64,000 bases of DNA from Melioribacteraceae bacterium (GTDB lineage Bacteria; Bacteroidota; Ignavibacteria; Ignavibacteriales; Melioribacteraceae), in contig JAEINS010000004.1 of NCBI GenBank assembly GCA_016342755.1, positions 62,001-126,000 on the forward strand, read 5' to 3'. The position numbers were made by a program, and so were the translations under genes. Below the pieces are notes generated by a model. The model did no database searches. It saw only the letters and a program-made list of their open reading frames with translations, and was not told the origin of the DNA. This document shows, piece by piece, positions 17,951 through 27,476 of this stretch (position 1 is the first letter of the stretch; every line of letters starts with the position of its first letter).

Positions 17951-17968
17951 GTATGTTAGGAGTATAGA

Positions 17969-19288
17969 ATGAGTCAGATAGAAACTGAACAAAAATTGAA
18001 ATATAAAGTAAAAGACATTAGTTTAGCTGCCTGGGGAAGAAAAGAAATTGAACTTGCGGAGGCAGAAATGCCGGGTTTAATGTCATTAAGAAAAGAGTTT
18101 GGTAATGAGAAACCTTTAAAAGGTTCCAGAATTGCTGGTTGTCTTCACATGACAATCCAGACAGCGGTTTTGATTGAAACATTAGTTGAGCTTGGCGCCG
18201 AAGTTCAATGGTCATCCTGTAATATCTTTTCAACACAAGATCATGCAGCGGCGGCAATTGCTGAAGCCGGTGTTCCGGTTTACGCATGGAAAGGCATGAA
18301 CGAAGAAGAATTTGACTGGTGTATTGAGCAGACACTTTTGTTTGGCGATGATAAAAAACCATTAAATTTAATTTTGGATGACGGCGGCGATCTTACAAAT
18401 ATGGTTCTTGATAAATTTCCGGAATATGTAAAAGATCTTCGTGGATTATCTGAAGAAACTACAACAGGTGTTCACCGTTTATACGAAAGAGTTGAAAATG
18501 GAACACTTACAATTCCCGCAATAAATGTTAACGATTCTGTAACTAAATCAAAATTCGATAACAAATACGGATGCAGAGAATCGTTAGTTGATGCTTTACG
18601 CAGAGCTACCGATTTAATGATGGCTGGTAAAGTTGCTGTTGTTGCCGGTTATGGCGATGTTGGTAAAGGTTCGGCGCAATCATTAAGAAGTGCGGGCGTC
18701 CGTGTTCTGGTAACTGAAATTGACCCGATCTGCGCTCTTCAGGCTGCTATGGACGGATATGAAGTTAAGAAATTTTTAGATGCAGTACCGGAAGCTAATA
18801 TTATTGTTACCGCAACAGGAAATAAAAATATTGTTACCAGTGAAGCATTCAAATTAATGAAAGACAAAGCAGTAGTTTGTAACATTGGTCACTTTGATAA
18901 CGAAATTGATATGGCCTGGTTAAATGCAAATTACGGCAATACCAAAGACACAATTAAACCGCAGGTTGATAGATATTCTATTGACGGTAAAGATATTATT
19001 GTTCTTGCGGAAGGAAGACTTGTAAATCTTGGCTGTGCAACTGGTCATCCGTCGTTTGTAATGTCAAATTCATTTACTAACCAGGTTTTAGCGCAGTTAG
19101 AACTTTGGAATAATTCTGATAAATATGAAAACAAAGTTTATATGCTTCCTAAACATTTAGATGAAAAAGTTGCAATGTTGCATCTGGCAAAAATTGGTGT
19201 TGTACTTGATGTTCTTTCAGAAGAACAGGCAAAATACATTGGTGTAACTGTTGAAGGACCTTACAAACCGGAACATTACAGATATTAA
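17969..19288 (+). CDS. ahcY: adenosylhomocysteinase
   Basis: AhcY splits S-adenosylhomocysteine into adenosine and homocysteine with a tightly bound NAD. The NAD site is [16 protein letters not shown], the N-terminal substrate part shows [16 protein letters not shown], and the protein ends KPEHYRY, the C-terminal Lys/Tyr tail that reaches the neighbouring subunit's NAD. At 439 residues it is full length. SD AGGAG is present. It closes the metK transcript, with a strong terminator directly after it. Confidence 0.97.
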   Translation: MSQIETEQKLKYKVKDISLAAWGRKEIELAEAEMPGLMSLRKEFGNEKPLKGSRIAGCLHMTIQTAVLIETLVELGAEVQWSSCNIFSTQDHAAAAIAEAGVPVYAWKGMNEEEFDWCIEQTLLFGDDKKPLNLILDDGGDLTNMVLDKFPEYVKDLRGLSEETTTGVHRLYERVENGTLTIPAINVNDSVTKSKFDNKYGCRESLVDALRRATDLMMAGKVAVVAGYGDVGKGSAQSLRSAGVRVLVTEIDPICALQAAMDGYEVKKFLDAVPEANIIVTATGNKNIVTSEAFKLMKDKAVVCNIGHFDNEIDMAWLNANYGNTKDTIKPQVDRYSIDGKDIIVLAEGRLVNLGCATGHPSFVMSNSFTNQVLAQLELWNNSDKYENKVYMLPKHLDEKVAMLHLAKIGVVLDVLSEEQAKYIGVTVEGPYKPEHYRY

Positions 19289-19296
19289 AACTTAAG

Positions 19297-19322
19297 TCCC
19301 GGTTATGCCGGGATTTTTTTTA
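19297..19322 (+). terminator. intrinsic terminator after ahcY
   Basis: TCCCGG, loop TTATG, CCGGGA followed by a run of about nine T. Confidence 0.85.
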
Positions 19323-19483
19323 TTAAATATAATAACCATCCCATATTATTTCTGATAATTTTCAGTAAATCCCCTTTTATTTCTATCGTAATTAGAACAA
19401 TTTTTTGGCATATTTTGTGTCAGTTAGTTTAGTTGTACTTTCTTCAGATTTTACAAATAGTTCTATAAATTATTGGAGCAATT

Positions 19484-22400
19484 ATGAAATATCTAAAATG
19501 TTTTTTGCTGCTATTTATATCTATCAGTATTTATGGGCAGAATGTACCCGTTAAACTTCATTTTACGCCGCCGTTAAGTGATTTTACAACACTTAGATTA
19601 GTTGGAAGTTTTAATGGATGGAATAATGATGATGATAATTATATTCTTGCTGATGAAGACAATGATGGTGTATATGAAATAACTGTTGAGTTTGCTCCAA
19701 ATGTAGATTACATGTACAAATTTGTAATGGATGCTGACTGGGGCCAATCGTGGAATGATCCTGACAATCCTGATATTAATATTACTGATAACGACAATTC
19801 ATGGCTACGTGTAAAAGATCCTATGATAACATATCTTCTGCCAAGAGGTGTAAATTCAAATAATGAAATGTATGTTGATAATTCAGTGAATGGAGAACCA
19901 ATTCGTGCAGTTATTAATCATAGTTCCGCTGTAACAATTTCCCCGGAAAAAGTTTCCTTATATATAGACGGTGTAAAAATTGACAACACACAACTCTATA
20001 ATCCGGCAACAAATGAACTTATTTATCAGCCAGCCGTTCCTTTAGAAGAAGGTGAACATTCAATTTCGGTTGCTATAATTACAGATCAGGGCGGATTTAT
20101 AAATAAAAGTTCAAAATTTAAAAGAGAACCGGGTTTTGAACCTACACTTGTTCCTGTTGATTTTTATTTCGATTTTAACAATTCGCGTATTGTGTTTGCG
20201 CAAGAGGCTAATTCTGCTTCCGCAGTTGGAGCTTTTAATAACTGGAACGATAAATTTAATCCATTAAAGGAAGTGGAAGAAGGATTTTGGGAAGGAACAG
20301 CAGAGCTTGAACCCGGAACTTATAATTATAAAATAAAGGTAAACGGCGGATTTTGGCTTAACGACTGGGATAATCCAATATTCAATCCGTTAAATGATAA
20401 CAACAGTGTTGTAATTGCAATAGCTGATTCAACACCAAGTTTAAAATTGATCTCACCGCTGCAGGGTACAATATTTTCCGATCAAAATACTTTCACGTTC
20501 GAAACCCTCTTAAGACCGGGTGTTTTAAGCAGCGGAGTGGATGAAACATCTATTCTACTTAAGGTAAATGGAATTGAGATAGTTTCACAATTCGATTCGG
20601 TTACAAGTGTTGTTTCCGGTGATATAGATTTAAGCGAAACTGGTTATACTACAGTTGAGGCAGCATTTACAAATGCCGAAGGCTTTTCTGTTACTGAAAT
20701 GTTTACATACGGATATTTTCCTAATGAAAGCGGATATAATTTTATTGACGCGTTTAACGATGAACAATATGCATATCCTGACGGAGTTGAAGAAGGCTCG
20801 GTAGATATTAAAGCAATTAATATTACTGATAACGAAACTCACAATCAGCTTCAATTCTCAATAGAAATGGCAAGTATTTCTGATAGAACCAGACTCGGGC
20901 TAATTATAAGTAATCCAACAAAATCCTTTGTAGAAGATGATCTTAATCTAGATCTGCTTTTACCTGAATGGAATAATAACGGATTGATGGTTGTTATATC
21001 AAAACCCGGAAATGCTTATCAGAACTCTGACTTGGAAAACAAAATTGCCGTTAAAAAAGATCCTCTCACCTTTGATGGAAATTTAGAAATAAGTTCACCG
21101 GCTTTAAATGAAAACAAATTTGAATTTGAAATTAGCTTAGAGTTATTGGATAGTTTATTAGGCGGATGGCGCAACGATAGAAATATAACACTATTCTCCT
21201 ATATTGCCGAGACTGATGGTTCCGGCAAAAGTATGGAAGTTGGAACAAGTCTGGGTGGAAGTAATTTGGAAATGGACGCAGATATTTATGATGCTGCTTT
21301 TATTAGAAGTGCTTTCTGGCAAAACAGAATGTTGAATAATTATATAAAACCCGATATGGATTTTGGTCCCCGTTTAACAGCTCTTGACGGTAATGGAAGA
21401 GGACTTGCCTTTATTAAAGCTAGCCAAATTTCTGACAGCCTTGTTGTTTTTGGTCCCGATATATCAATTTTAAATCCCGGAGTTGAATATTGGTACGATA
21501 CTTTAACAATAGCCGGGGAAATTAGCGATCTGAATATTACAAACGCAACTTTTATTTTTAATGGTGTTGAATCAAACGTTGAAGTCAGCAACGGAATTTT
21601 TCAAAAAGAAGTAGTCTTAGCAGAAGGAGAAAATACTGTTTCTGCCAAAGCTGTAAACGAAAAAGGTCTTGATGGAGAAGCAAGAGAAATAACAATATCT
21701 TATGTGAAAAATCATACTCCAACTATTACAATCGAAACCAGCACAATTGGTTCTTTGGTAAACTTAAATGCAATTGGTAGTTCTCCTGATGATCTTCCAT
21801 TAACATACTATTGGGAAGCTGATCCTGATAATCCGGCTAATGTTTCGTTCAGTAATAATAATAATTTAATTTCACTAACAATGCCTGAAACTTTAGGTGA
21901 ATATTATTTTACTGTTACGGTAACAGATAGCGAAAACCGTTCTGCTAAAGCAAGAAGATATATTATAGTGGATGAAGACGGAGTAAGAGTCGGGCAGGAT
22001 GAAGAACACGCAGCATGGATTGATAAAGCTGTGTTTTATGAAATTTATCCCAGATCGTTCAGTGATCAAGGGGGATTTGTTGGTATTGAACAAAAAATTC
22101 CAGAAATGCTTGATCTTGGAATTAACGCAATCTGGTTAATGCCTATGTATTCTGGCCCAACAACGCATGGTTACGAAATAACTAATTATTATGGGTTCGA
22201 AGAAGACTACGGAACAGAAGAAGAATTTCGTTCATTAGTTGAAGCATTACACAATAACGGAATAAAAATAGTTCTGGATTTTGTAGTAAATCATACCGGA
22301 ATTACACATCGTTTTATGCAGAATGTTTTTGAATATAAAGAATATTCACCATGGGCAAACTGGTACATTTGGGAAGGTACTCCCGGAAGCAGTAATTATG

Positions 22401-23596
22401 AATTCCTATTTGATTGGTCAAGCTTGCCAAACTTAAATCATACTAATACTGATGTAAGAAAATACTTTATTGATGTTGCTAAACACTGGATCACTGAATA
22501 TGACATAGACGGATACAGATGTGACGTTGCATGGGGAGTTGAACAAAGGAACTCAGATTTTTGGCAGGAATGGAGAACGGCACTTAAAAATATAAAACCA
22601 GAAGTATTTCTTGAAGCTGAAGCTTCCTCAAGCGAATCCGTTTTTTATCAAAACAGATTCGACTCGGCAAACGACTGGGATTTACGAAATGACATTTTAA
22701 ATGTATTTGGCGGCAGCGGAACAATAAATGATTTAAATGGTGAGTTAAGAAGAACTTATTCTGCTAATAATCGTCCATTTAGGTTTTTAGAAAATCATGA
22801 TGAAAACAGAGTTGCTTCAGTTTATGATACAGACAGAAGTAAGCTTGCACACACAATTATAATGAGCGCAAACGGAGTTCCATTAATTTACTCGGGCGGT
22901 GAAGTTGGTGAAGAAACATCACGCGGAATAATTGACTGGACTGATCCAAATAATATTAGACCTTATTTTAAAAAACTTATAAGAATTCGTAAGCAGTATA
23001 TTCATAATCCGGTAATTGAGAGAATAACAAATAAAGATGCGTCAAATGTGTATTCGTATTTATCAATTAGTGATACAAATCTGATTTTAACAGTCGCAAA
23101 TTTTAAAGATCAGGCAAACACACCGGAACTGATATTAAATAAACTTCCGTTTGAAGCTGGTTCAACTTATTATTTAACTGATTTGTTTGACGGATCTGTA
23201 ATTGAGGTTACAGATAACAATGTAAATAGTCTGCCAATAGATTTGGGTGCTTATGAAGCCAGAATTTTTTATTACGGAAAAGAACCTGTAGTTGTTGGTG
23301 TGGAAGATGAAAATTCAGCCGAAGTTGAGATTACAGAATTTAAACTTATGCAGAATTATCCAAATCCGTTTAATCCAAGCACAATAATAAGATACCAGAT
23401 TCCAAAAGAGCAAAATGTTAAACTTAAAGTTTATGATATTTTAGGCAGAGAAGTTATGAGTCTGGTTAATGAACAAAAAACAACTGGCAGTTATGAAGTG
23501 AAACTGAACGGTTGGGCTCTTTCCAGCGGAGTTTATATTTATAGAATAGAAACTGAAGAATTTAATATGGCAAGAAAATTCTTGTTGCTTAAGTAA
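19484..23596 (+). CDS. secreted multidomain alpha-amylase (GH13) with T9SS sorting domain
   Basis: A 1370-residue extracellular glucan hydrolase. After the signal peptide come two starch-binding E-set/CBM48-like domains (about 20-120 and 225-320; LVGSFNGWN, AVGAFNNWN), an Ig-like part, a region like the glucodextranase DOMON domain (about 420-620), a PKD-like domain (about 745-830) and the GH13 barrel (about 840-1250). The barrel is complete: FVVNHTG, nucleophile Asp1014 in GYRCDVAW, acid/base Glu1046 in FLEAEA, and Asp1106 in ENHDENR. A T9SS domain with QNYPNPFNPSTIIRY ends the chain. It should degrade starch or glycogen-like polymers outside the cell, complementing cytoplasmic GlgA. Confidence 0.92.
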   Translation: MKYLKCFLLLFISISIYGQNVPVKLHFTPPLSDFTTLRLVGSFNGWNNDDDNYILADEDNDGVYEITVEFAPNVDYMYKFVMDADWGQSWNDPDNPDINITDNDNSWLRVKDPMITYLLPRGVNSNNEMYVDNSVNGEPIRAVINHSSAVTISPEKVSLYIDGVKIDNTQLYNPATNELIYQPAVPLEEGEHSISVAIITDQGGFINKSSKFKREPGFEPTLVPVDFYFDFNNSRIVFAQEANSASAVGAFNNWNDKFNPLKEVEEGFWEGTAELEPGTYNYKIKVNGGFWLNDWDNPIFNPLNDNNSVVIAIADSTPSLKLISPLQGTIFSDQNTFTFETLLRPGVLSSGVDETSILLKVNGIEIVSQFDSVTSVVSGDIDLSETGYTTVEAAFTNAEGFSVTEMFTYGYFPNESGYNFIDAFNDEQYAYPDGVEEGSVDIKAINITDNETHNQLQFSIEMASISDRTRLGLIISNPTKSFVEDDLNLDLLLPEWNNNGLMVVISKPGNAYQNSDLENKIAVKKDPLTFDGNLEISSPALNENKFEFEISLELLDSLLGGWRNDRNITLFSYIAETDGSGKSMEVGTSLGGSNLEMDADIYDAAFIRSAFWQNRMLNNYIKPDMDFGPRLTALDGNGRGLAFIKASQISDSLVVFGPDISILNPGVEYWYDTLTIAGEISDLNITNATFIFNGVESNVEVSNGIFQKEVVLAEGENTVSAKAVNEKGLDGEAREITISYVKNHTPTITIETSTIGSLVNLNAIGSSPDDLPLTYYWEADPDNPANVSFSNNNNLISLTMPETLGEYYFTVTVTDSENRSAKARRYIIVDEDGVRVGQDEEHAAWIDKAVFYEIYPRSFSDQGGFVGIEQKIPEMLDLGINAIWLMPMYSGPTTHGYEITNYYGFEEDYGTEEEFRSLVEALHNNGIKIVLDFVVNHTGITHRFMQNVFEYKEYSPWANWYIWEGTPGSSNYEFLFDWSSLPNLNHTNTDVRKYFIDVAKHWITEYDIDGYRCDVAWGVEQRNSDFWQEWRTALKNIKPEVFLEAEASSSESVFYQNRFDSANDWDLRNDILNVFGGSGTINDLNGELRRTYSANNRPFRFLENHDENRVASVYDTDRSKLAHTIIMSANGVPLIYSGGEVGEETSRGIIDWTDPNNIRPYFKKLIRIRKQYIHNPVIERITNKDASNVYSYLSISDTNLILTVANFKDQANTPELILNKLPFEAGSTYYLTDLFDGSVIEVTDNNVNSLPIDLGAYEARIFYYGKEPVVVGVEDENSAEVEITEFKLMQNYPNPFNPSTIIRYQIPKEQNVKLKVYDILGREVMSLVNEQKTTGSYEVKLNGWALSSGVYIYRIETEEFNMARKFLLLK

Positions 23597-23616
23597 AGTT
23601 AAAGTAAATTTCTCAA

Positions 23617-23650
23617 GGGCGTTTTTTAATTATTATTAAAAACGCTCTTT
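23617..23650 (+). terminator. intrinsic terminator after the amylase gene
   Basis: GGGCGTTTTTTAAT, short loop, ATTAAAAACGCTC, then TTTTATTTT. Confidence 0.75.
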
Positions 23651-23728
23651 TATTTTAAATTGAAATTTTATTTTTATACTCCGATTATATAAATTGATAT
23701 GAAACTTTATTTTTGTTGAGACTATATT

Positions 23729-24463
23729 ATGTTTAAAGTGCTTGTTGTTGATGATGATGATAATATAACCCTGTTTATAAGCAGACTTCTTACAAAAAAA
23801 TTCCATTGTACAGTTATAAGTGCTAAAAATGGATTAGTAGCTCTTTCGCAAATGAAAAAGGAAGAGCCCGAAGTAATTTTTCTTGATGTAACCATGCCTG
23901 TTATGGACGGTATAGAAATGTTGACCGCATTAAAAGAGGATGAAAAATATTGTGAGATTCCTGTAATAATGCTTACTGCTGTAAGTGAAAGAGCGGTAAT
24001 TGAAAAGGCTATGAACATTGGTGTTTTGGATTATATACTTAAACCGTTGGTATACGAAACTGTTTTCGAAAGGATGAAAGAAATCTTTTCTAATATAAAA
24101 AAGATGAGAGAGATAGAAGAATTAAAGAAATCGGCAGAGGCTGATACTAATGAAGGCAAACCTAAAATACTAATAGTTGATGGTGATGAAAGTTTCCGCA
24201 GGGTATTTGGTACACAAATGGAAAAAAATTATAATGTACTGGAAGCTGAAAACGGTGCGGAGGGATTGACTCTTTTTATGGATGAACGCCCGAAGATTGT
24301 CTGTCTAGGAGAAAACCTTCATTTAATAAATGAAAAATTATTAGCACAAAAAATTAAGCAAATATCAAAAGATATTGTTATCTATGCAGTGCGCGAAAAT
24401 ATGAATATTAGCGAAGAAGAAAAAAGTCTTTTTAATATGGTAATTCCCAGAGGGAAAAAATAG
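23729..24463 (+). CDS. response regulator with receiver plus degenerate second receiver domain
   Basis: Residues 1-125 are a normal receiver domain: acidic pair VVDDDD (6-11), phosphoacceptor Asp53 in FLDVTMPVMDG, the Thr in MLTA and the Lys in YILKP. A charged linker (125-145) leads to a second receiver-like domain, KILIVDGDESFRRVFG onwards, that keeps the first strand acidic residues but has IVCLGENL where the phosphoacceptor would be, so it cannot be phosphorylated in the normal way. There is no DNA-binding or enzymatic output domain. The next gene, 14 nt away, has the same two-domain plan. No histidine kinase is near. Confidence 0.88.
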   Translation: MFKVLVVDDDDNITLFISRLLTKKFHCTVISAKNGLVALSQMKKEEPEVIFLDVTMPVMDGIEMLTALKEDEKYCEIPVIMLTAVSERAVIEKAMNIGVLDYILKPLVYETVFERMKEIFSNIKKMREIEELKKSAEADTNEGKPKILIVDGDESFRRVFGTQMEKNYNVLEAENGAEGLTLFMDERPKIVCLGENLHLINEKLLAQKIKQISKDIVIYAVRENMNISEEEKSLFNMVIPRGKK

Positions 24464-24477
24464 AAACGGAGAAATAG

Positions 24478-25251
24478 ATGAAAGTTCTTATTGTAGATGA
24501 TGATAAGAATGTAAACGAATTTTTAAGCAGAGTAATGAAGACCAGATTAAACTGTCGTATTGAAAGTGCAATGAACGGTATTGACGCAATTTCATACTTA
24601 AATACAGAATTGGTTGATTTAATACTGCTGGATGTTGCGATGCCGATTGTTAGCGGTGTTGAAGTTCTTGAAATAGTTAGGAATGATAAGCGGCTTAAAC
24701 ATATTCCGGTTGTTATGATTACTGCCAATAAGGAAAAAGAAATTGCTACAAGGTTAGTTGAATTAGGTATAATGGGATATATTTTGAAACCTTTAATGAT
24801 TGATAATCTTGTAAAAAACATGCGTGATATTTTTGAGAAGATTAGTAAAATGGAGAAGCCGGCTGTTGTTGAAGAAGCTGGTGATTCAAAAATGAGTCTT
24901 CTTTTAGCAGTTGAAAACCCGGATCTGCGTGCCCAGATTAAAAACAAAGTAACGGGCTTTGAAGAAATTCATGAAACTGCTAACGGAGTTGAAGTACTAA
25001 AAATATTTATGAAGGAAAAACCTCTGGTAGTTTTTGCAAGTGCTGGTATTCAAATCTTGTCCGATATATTATTGGCTAAATCGCTTAAAAAAGTTGCCGG
25101 TACAAGAAAATTTAAGATGATTATTAGCAGAGAATCTGGTAAGATTACTGCAGAAGAGAATCAGTTTATACACGGAGTTGTTGAAATTTCGAATAACAAA
25201 ACCGAACTTGCGGAAAAAATTGCAGAAAAAATTAATGAATCTATAAAATAG
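24478..25251 (+). CDS. response regulator, sister of the preceding gene
   Basis: The same layout as its neighbour: a receiver domain (1-120) with LIVDDDKN, phosphoacceptor Asp52 in LLDVAMPIVSG, a conserved Thr in MITA and Lys in YILKP, then a linker and a second receiver-like domain (about 140-257; LLLAVENPDLRAQI) lacking both the acidic pair and a phosphoacceptor (VVFASAGIQIL). The pair most likely arose by tandem duplication. The output is probably protein-protein contact of the pseudo-receiver. An SD-like GGAG lies before the ATG. tRNA-Lys follows. Confidence 0.88.
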   Translation: MKVLIVDDDKNVNEFLSRVMKTRLNCRIESAMNGIDAISYLNTELVDLILLDVAMPIVSGVEVLEIVRNDKRLKHIPVVMITANKEKEIATRLVELGIMGYILKPLMIDNLVKNMRDIFEKISKMEKPAVVEEAGDSKMSLLLAVENPDLRAQIKNKVTGFEEIHETANGVEVLKIFMKEKPLVVFASAGIQILSDILLAKSLKKVAGTRKFKMIISRESGKITAEENQFIHGVVEISNNKTELAEKIAEKINESIK

Positions 25252-25310
25252 TTGCATTTAAATTCTCATGTCCGTATATTTTGAATCTTGATTGACATTG
25301 TGTTTGTGTT

Positions 25311-25382
25311 GGGCGCGTAGCTCAGTGGTAGAGCATCTGCCTTTTAAGCAGAGGGTCGGTGGTTCGAGACCACCCGCGCTCA
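25311..25382 (+). tRNA. tRNA-Lys (anticodon TTT)
   Basis: The cloverleaf folds fully: acceptor GGGCGCG/CGCGCTC with one G-T pair, D arm GCTC/GAGC, anticodon stem TCTGC/GCAGA with loop CTTTTAA (anticodon TTT at 25343-25345), and T arm GGTGG/CCACC around TTCGAGA. The discriminator is A. The 3' CCA is not encoded. Confidence 0.96.
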
Positions 25383-25389
25383 CAAACTA

Positions 25390-25427
25390 AAGCCTTGTAG
25401 GATAATTACTTACAAGGCTTTTTTTAT
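25390..25427 (+). terminator. intrinsic terminator after tRNA-Lys
   Basis: AAGCCTTGTA, an 11-nt loop, TACAAGGCTT and a run of T. The following about 175 bp to the convergent lipoprotein gene holds no further feature that I can see. Confidence 0.85.
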
Positions 25428-25601
25428 TTTAAACAAACTCCACTAAAGTATAAACAGCAGTATGAGATTTCTGACTGCTTCGTTTTTGTTAATACATATC
25501 TCTAAAGAAACCCGGTTTTTTAACATATCAGCGGGTAGAAAATCCCGGAGGTTTACGAAAGAATAATTTCTCCATATTTGGATGTGACAGTTTTATATAG
25601 G

Positions 25602-26024
25602 CTAATCAAAAACCAGTGTTGTATCGAGCGAAGAAGAATCACTCTGCCAGAAATGATACGTATAAGAACCAGAAACTGGTTCGTTTAGTTCAACTTTACC
25701 CTTAATAGTTATAATCGCATCTGTACAGGTTGCGCCGTCTTTTTGTTTACCATATACCGCAACATCAATGTTTGTAACTCTTTGTGTCCATTCTGAGTGG
25801 GAAAAAGAACCGCATCCGTTTGGATAAGAAGCATTTACTTCAAATTCTATTTTACCGGCATCCCTTTTTATCGAGGTTATTTTTAATACCGGCACTTTTC
25901 TAAAAACATCTTCATCACCTAAATTTGTAAGATCGCATGAAACCATTATAAATATTGATATAATAGATAAACCTAAAAGACCTGTTAGCTTTTTCTTTTT
26001 ACAATCTGCTTTTAAGGATTTCAT
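25602..26024 (-). CDS. small lipoprotein of unknown function
   Basis: A 140-residue protein with a basic start, a hydrophobic stretch (LLGLSIISIFIMVSCD) and a lipobox-type Cys, so it is probably lipid-anchored. The rest is beta-rich, has three more Cys, and matches no family that I recognise. The ATG overlaps the end of the iron alcohol dehydrogenase gene by 26 nt, making it the last gene of the polyamine operon. Overlapping translation suggests real expression, but its relation to polyamines is unknown. Confidence 0.6.
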   Translation of the reverse strand: MKSLKADCKKKKLTGLLGLSIISIFIMVSCDLTNLGDEDVFRKVPVLKITSIKRDAGKIEFEVNASYPNGCGSFSHSEWTQRVTNIDVAVYGKQKDGATCTDAIITIKGKVELNEPVSGSYTYHFWQSDSSSLDTTLVFD

Positions 26025-27168
26025 AAATTTCTTCTTCCGTTAATTTTACTGGATTGTTTTTATTACCGGTATTTTTTACAATCAGCTCCAAATCTTTTTC
26101 TTCAATTCCATATTCACTTAGTTTTGGCATATTAAGTTTTTCCGTTAACTCATAAAGCCTTTTTATAAGAATATTGCAGCCGTCTTCCACTGATTCTGAT
26201 TTAGAAAAAAGGTTTCCAACTTTTGCAAACTTCTTTAAAACCGGATCATTTTCTGAATTTTGGTTCAGTTTTTTAATATTCATTTCTATAGAAGGAGCAA
26301 GTACGGTGCCACAAAAAACTCCGTGTGGGATATTAAAATATCCGCCAACAGGGGAAGCCATTCCATGAATTATTCCTAAACCGGCATTTGCTAAAGTCAT
26401 ACCCGAAATTAATGAGCCGTATGCCACTGCGGTTCGTGCGTCTAAGTTGTTTCCATTCTCATAAACTTCAACTAAATATTTAGTTATAAATTCCAGTGCG
26501 GTAAACGCAAGTGAGTCGGTTAATGGATTTGCATTATCCGATGTATAGGATTCAAGCAGCTGTGTAAATGCGTCCATTCCGCAGGCAGCAGTAATATCCG
26601 CAGGACAATCAATCATTAATTCCGGATCTACAATTGCATAGTCTGGTACAAAGTTATCGTGTCTTAAAGATTTTTTAAAACCGTCTTTGCCAACCTTGCT
26701 TATCACGGCATTTTTTGTAGCTTCACTTCCTGTTCCGGCTGTTGTAGGAACCGCAATGAAAGGAACTTTTAATCCCGGATGATCTTTTGTTCCAACTCCC
26801 TCAAGATAGTTAACAATTGAATCATCTAACACAAGCATTGCTGATATTGCTTTTCCGGCATCCATTACGCTTCCGCCTCCTATTCCGACGACTAATTTCA
26901 CATTCTCATTTTTAAATTTAGCAACAGTAGAATTGATAAGTTCAGGAGAGGGTTCTGATGATACCTGCACCTTAAAACTAGCTATATCATTTTCTTCTAG
27001 ATATTGTTGAAGTGTTTTCCAATTTTTACTTTTACGAAATGATGAAGCGCCTGTAACAATTAAAACAGCTCCATTATATTGGGGTATTAAACAGAATAGT
27101 TTTTTGAATTGCCCGACACCAAAATGTAGCTCCGGATTTTTAGCAAAAGAGAAATTTCCAATTACCAT
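25999..27168 (-). CDS. iron-containing alcohol dehydrogenase (group III)
   Basis: The 389-residue protein has the NAD(P)-binding GGGSVMDAGKAIS block, the phosphate/cofactor stretch PTTAGTGSEATKNAVIS, and the metal-site region with Asp in ACGMDAFTQLLESY and the His pairs in IIHGMASPVGGYFNIPHG. This is the complete group III (Fe-ADH/GldA/butanol dehydrogenase) pattern. It should interconvert an alcohol and an aldehyde or ketone in the cytoplasm. The start ATG overlaps the stop of the ABM monooxygenase gene (ATGGTAA). In this operon an aldehyde from polyamine breakdown is a possible substrate; that is inference. Confidence 0.9.
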   Translation of the reverse strand: MVIGNFSFAKNPELHFGVGQFKKLFCLIPQYNGAVLIVTGASSFRKSKNWKTLQQYLEENDIASFKVQVSSEPSPELINSTVAKFKNENVKLVVGIGGGSVMDAGKAISAMLVLDDSIVNYLEGVGTKDHPGLKVPFIAVPTTAGTGSEATKNAVISKVGKDGFKKSLRHDNFVPDYAIVDPELMIDCPADITAACGMDAFTQLLESYTSDNANPLTDSLAFTALEFITKYLVEVYENGNNLDARTAVAYGSLISGMTLANAGLGIIHGMASPVGGYFNIPHGVFCGTVLAPSIEMNIKKLNQNSENDPVLKKFAKVGNLFSKSESVEDGCNILIKRLYELTEKLNMPKLSEYGIEEKDLELIVKNTGNKNNPVKLTEEEIYEILKSRL

Positions 27169-27470
27169 AAATCTTTCCGAATCGGAGCCAAAACTTTATG
27201 ATGCAATCCTTCACGCGGCTGTACCATCATATTTGCAACCGTCTCTTTCCATTTTAAGTAGTGCGCGGTTTTTTTATGCTCTGCCGATGATTTATTAGAA
27301 TCGTATGCTTCGTAAAGTGTAAATCTGCATGGATCATCAATGTTCTGTAAAACATCGAATCTTAAATTACCCGGCTCTTTAATTGATCCTTCATGATTTT
27401 CTAAAGTCGCATTTATAAAATCGGTTATAGATTCTTCTTTTACCCAGACTGATACGGTTGATACTTTCAT
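27162..27470 (-). CDS. ABM-domain quinol monooxygenase-like protein (LsrG-like)
   Basis: A 102-residue single-domain protein of the antibiotic biosynthesis monooxygenase fold. KEESITDFINATLENHEGS and EPGNLRFDVLQ are the two consensus helices/strands, and FTLYEAYDSNKSSAEHKKTA holds the conserved Tyr, Glu and His of the dimer pocket. These proteins act without metal or cofactor on quinols, or, as LsrG, on phospho-AI-2. AGGG precedes the start. It is 6 nt after the agmatinase gene and overlaps the alcohol dehydrogenase gene. ABM beside Fe-ADH is seen in other genomes; its substrate is not deducible here. Confidence 0.8.
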   Translation of the reverse strand: MKVSTVSVWVKEESITDFINATLENHEGSIKEPGNLRFDVLQNIDDPCRFTLYEAYDSNKSSAEHKKTAHYLKWKETVANMMVQPREGLHHKVLAPIRKDLW

Positions 27471-27476
27471 GCTGCC

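Noticed and set aside
25292-25310. TTGACA near tRNA-Lys as a -35 box
   Set aside because: It is too close to the mature tRNA start to leave room for a -10 box and a leader.
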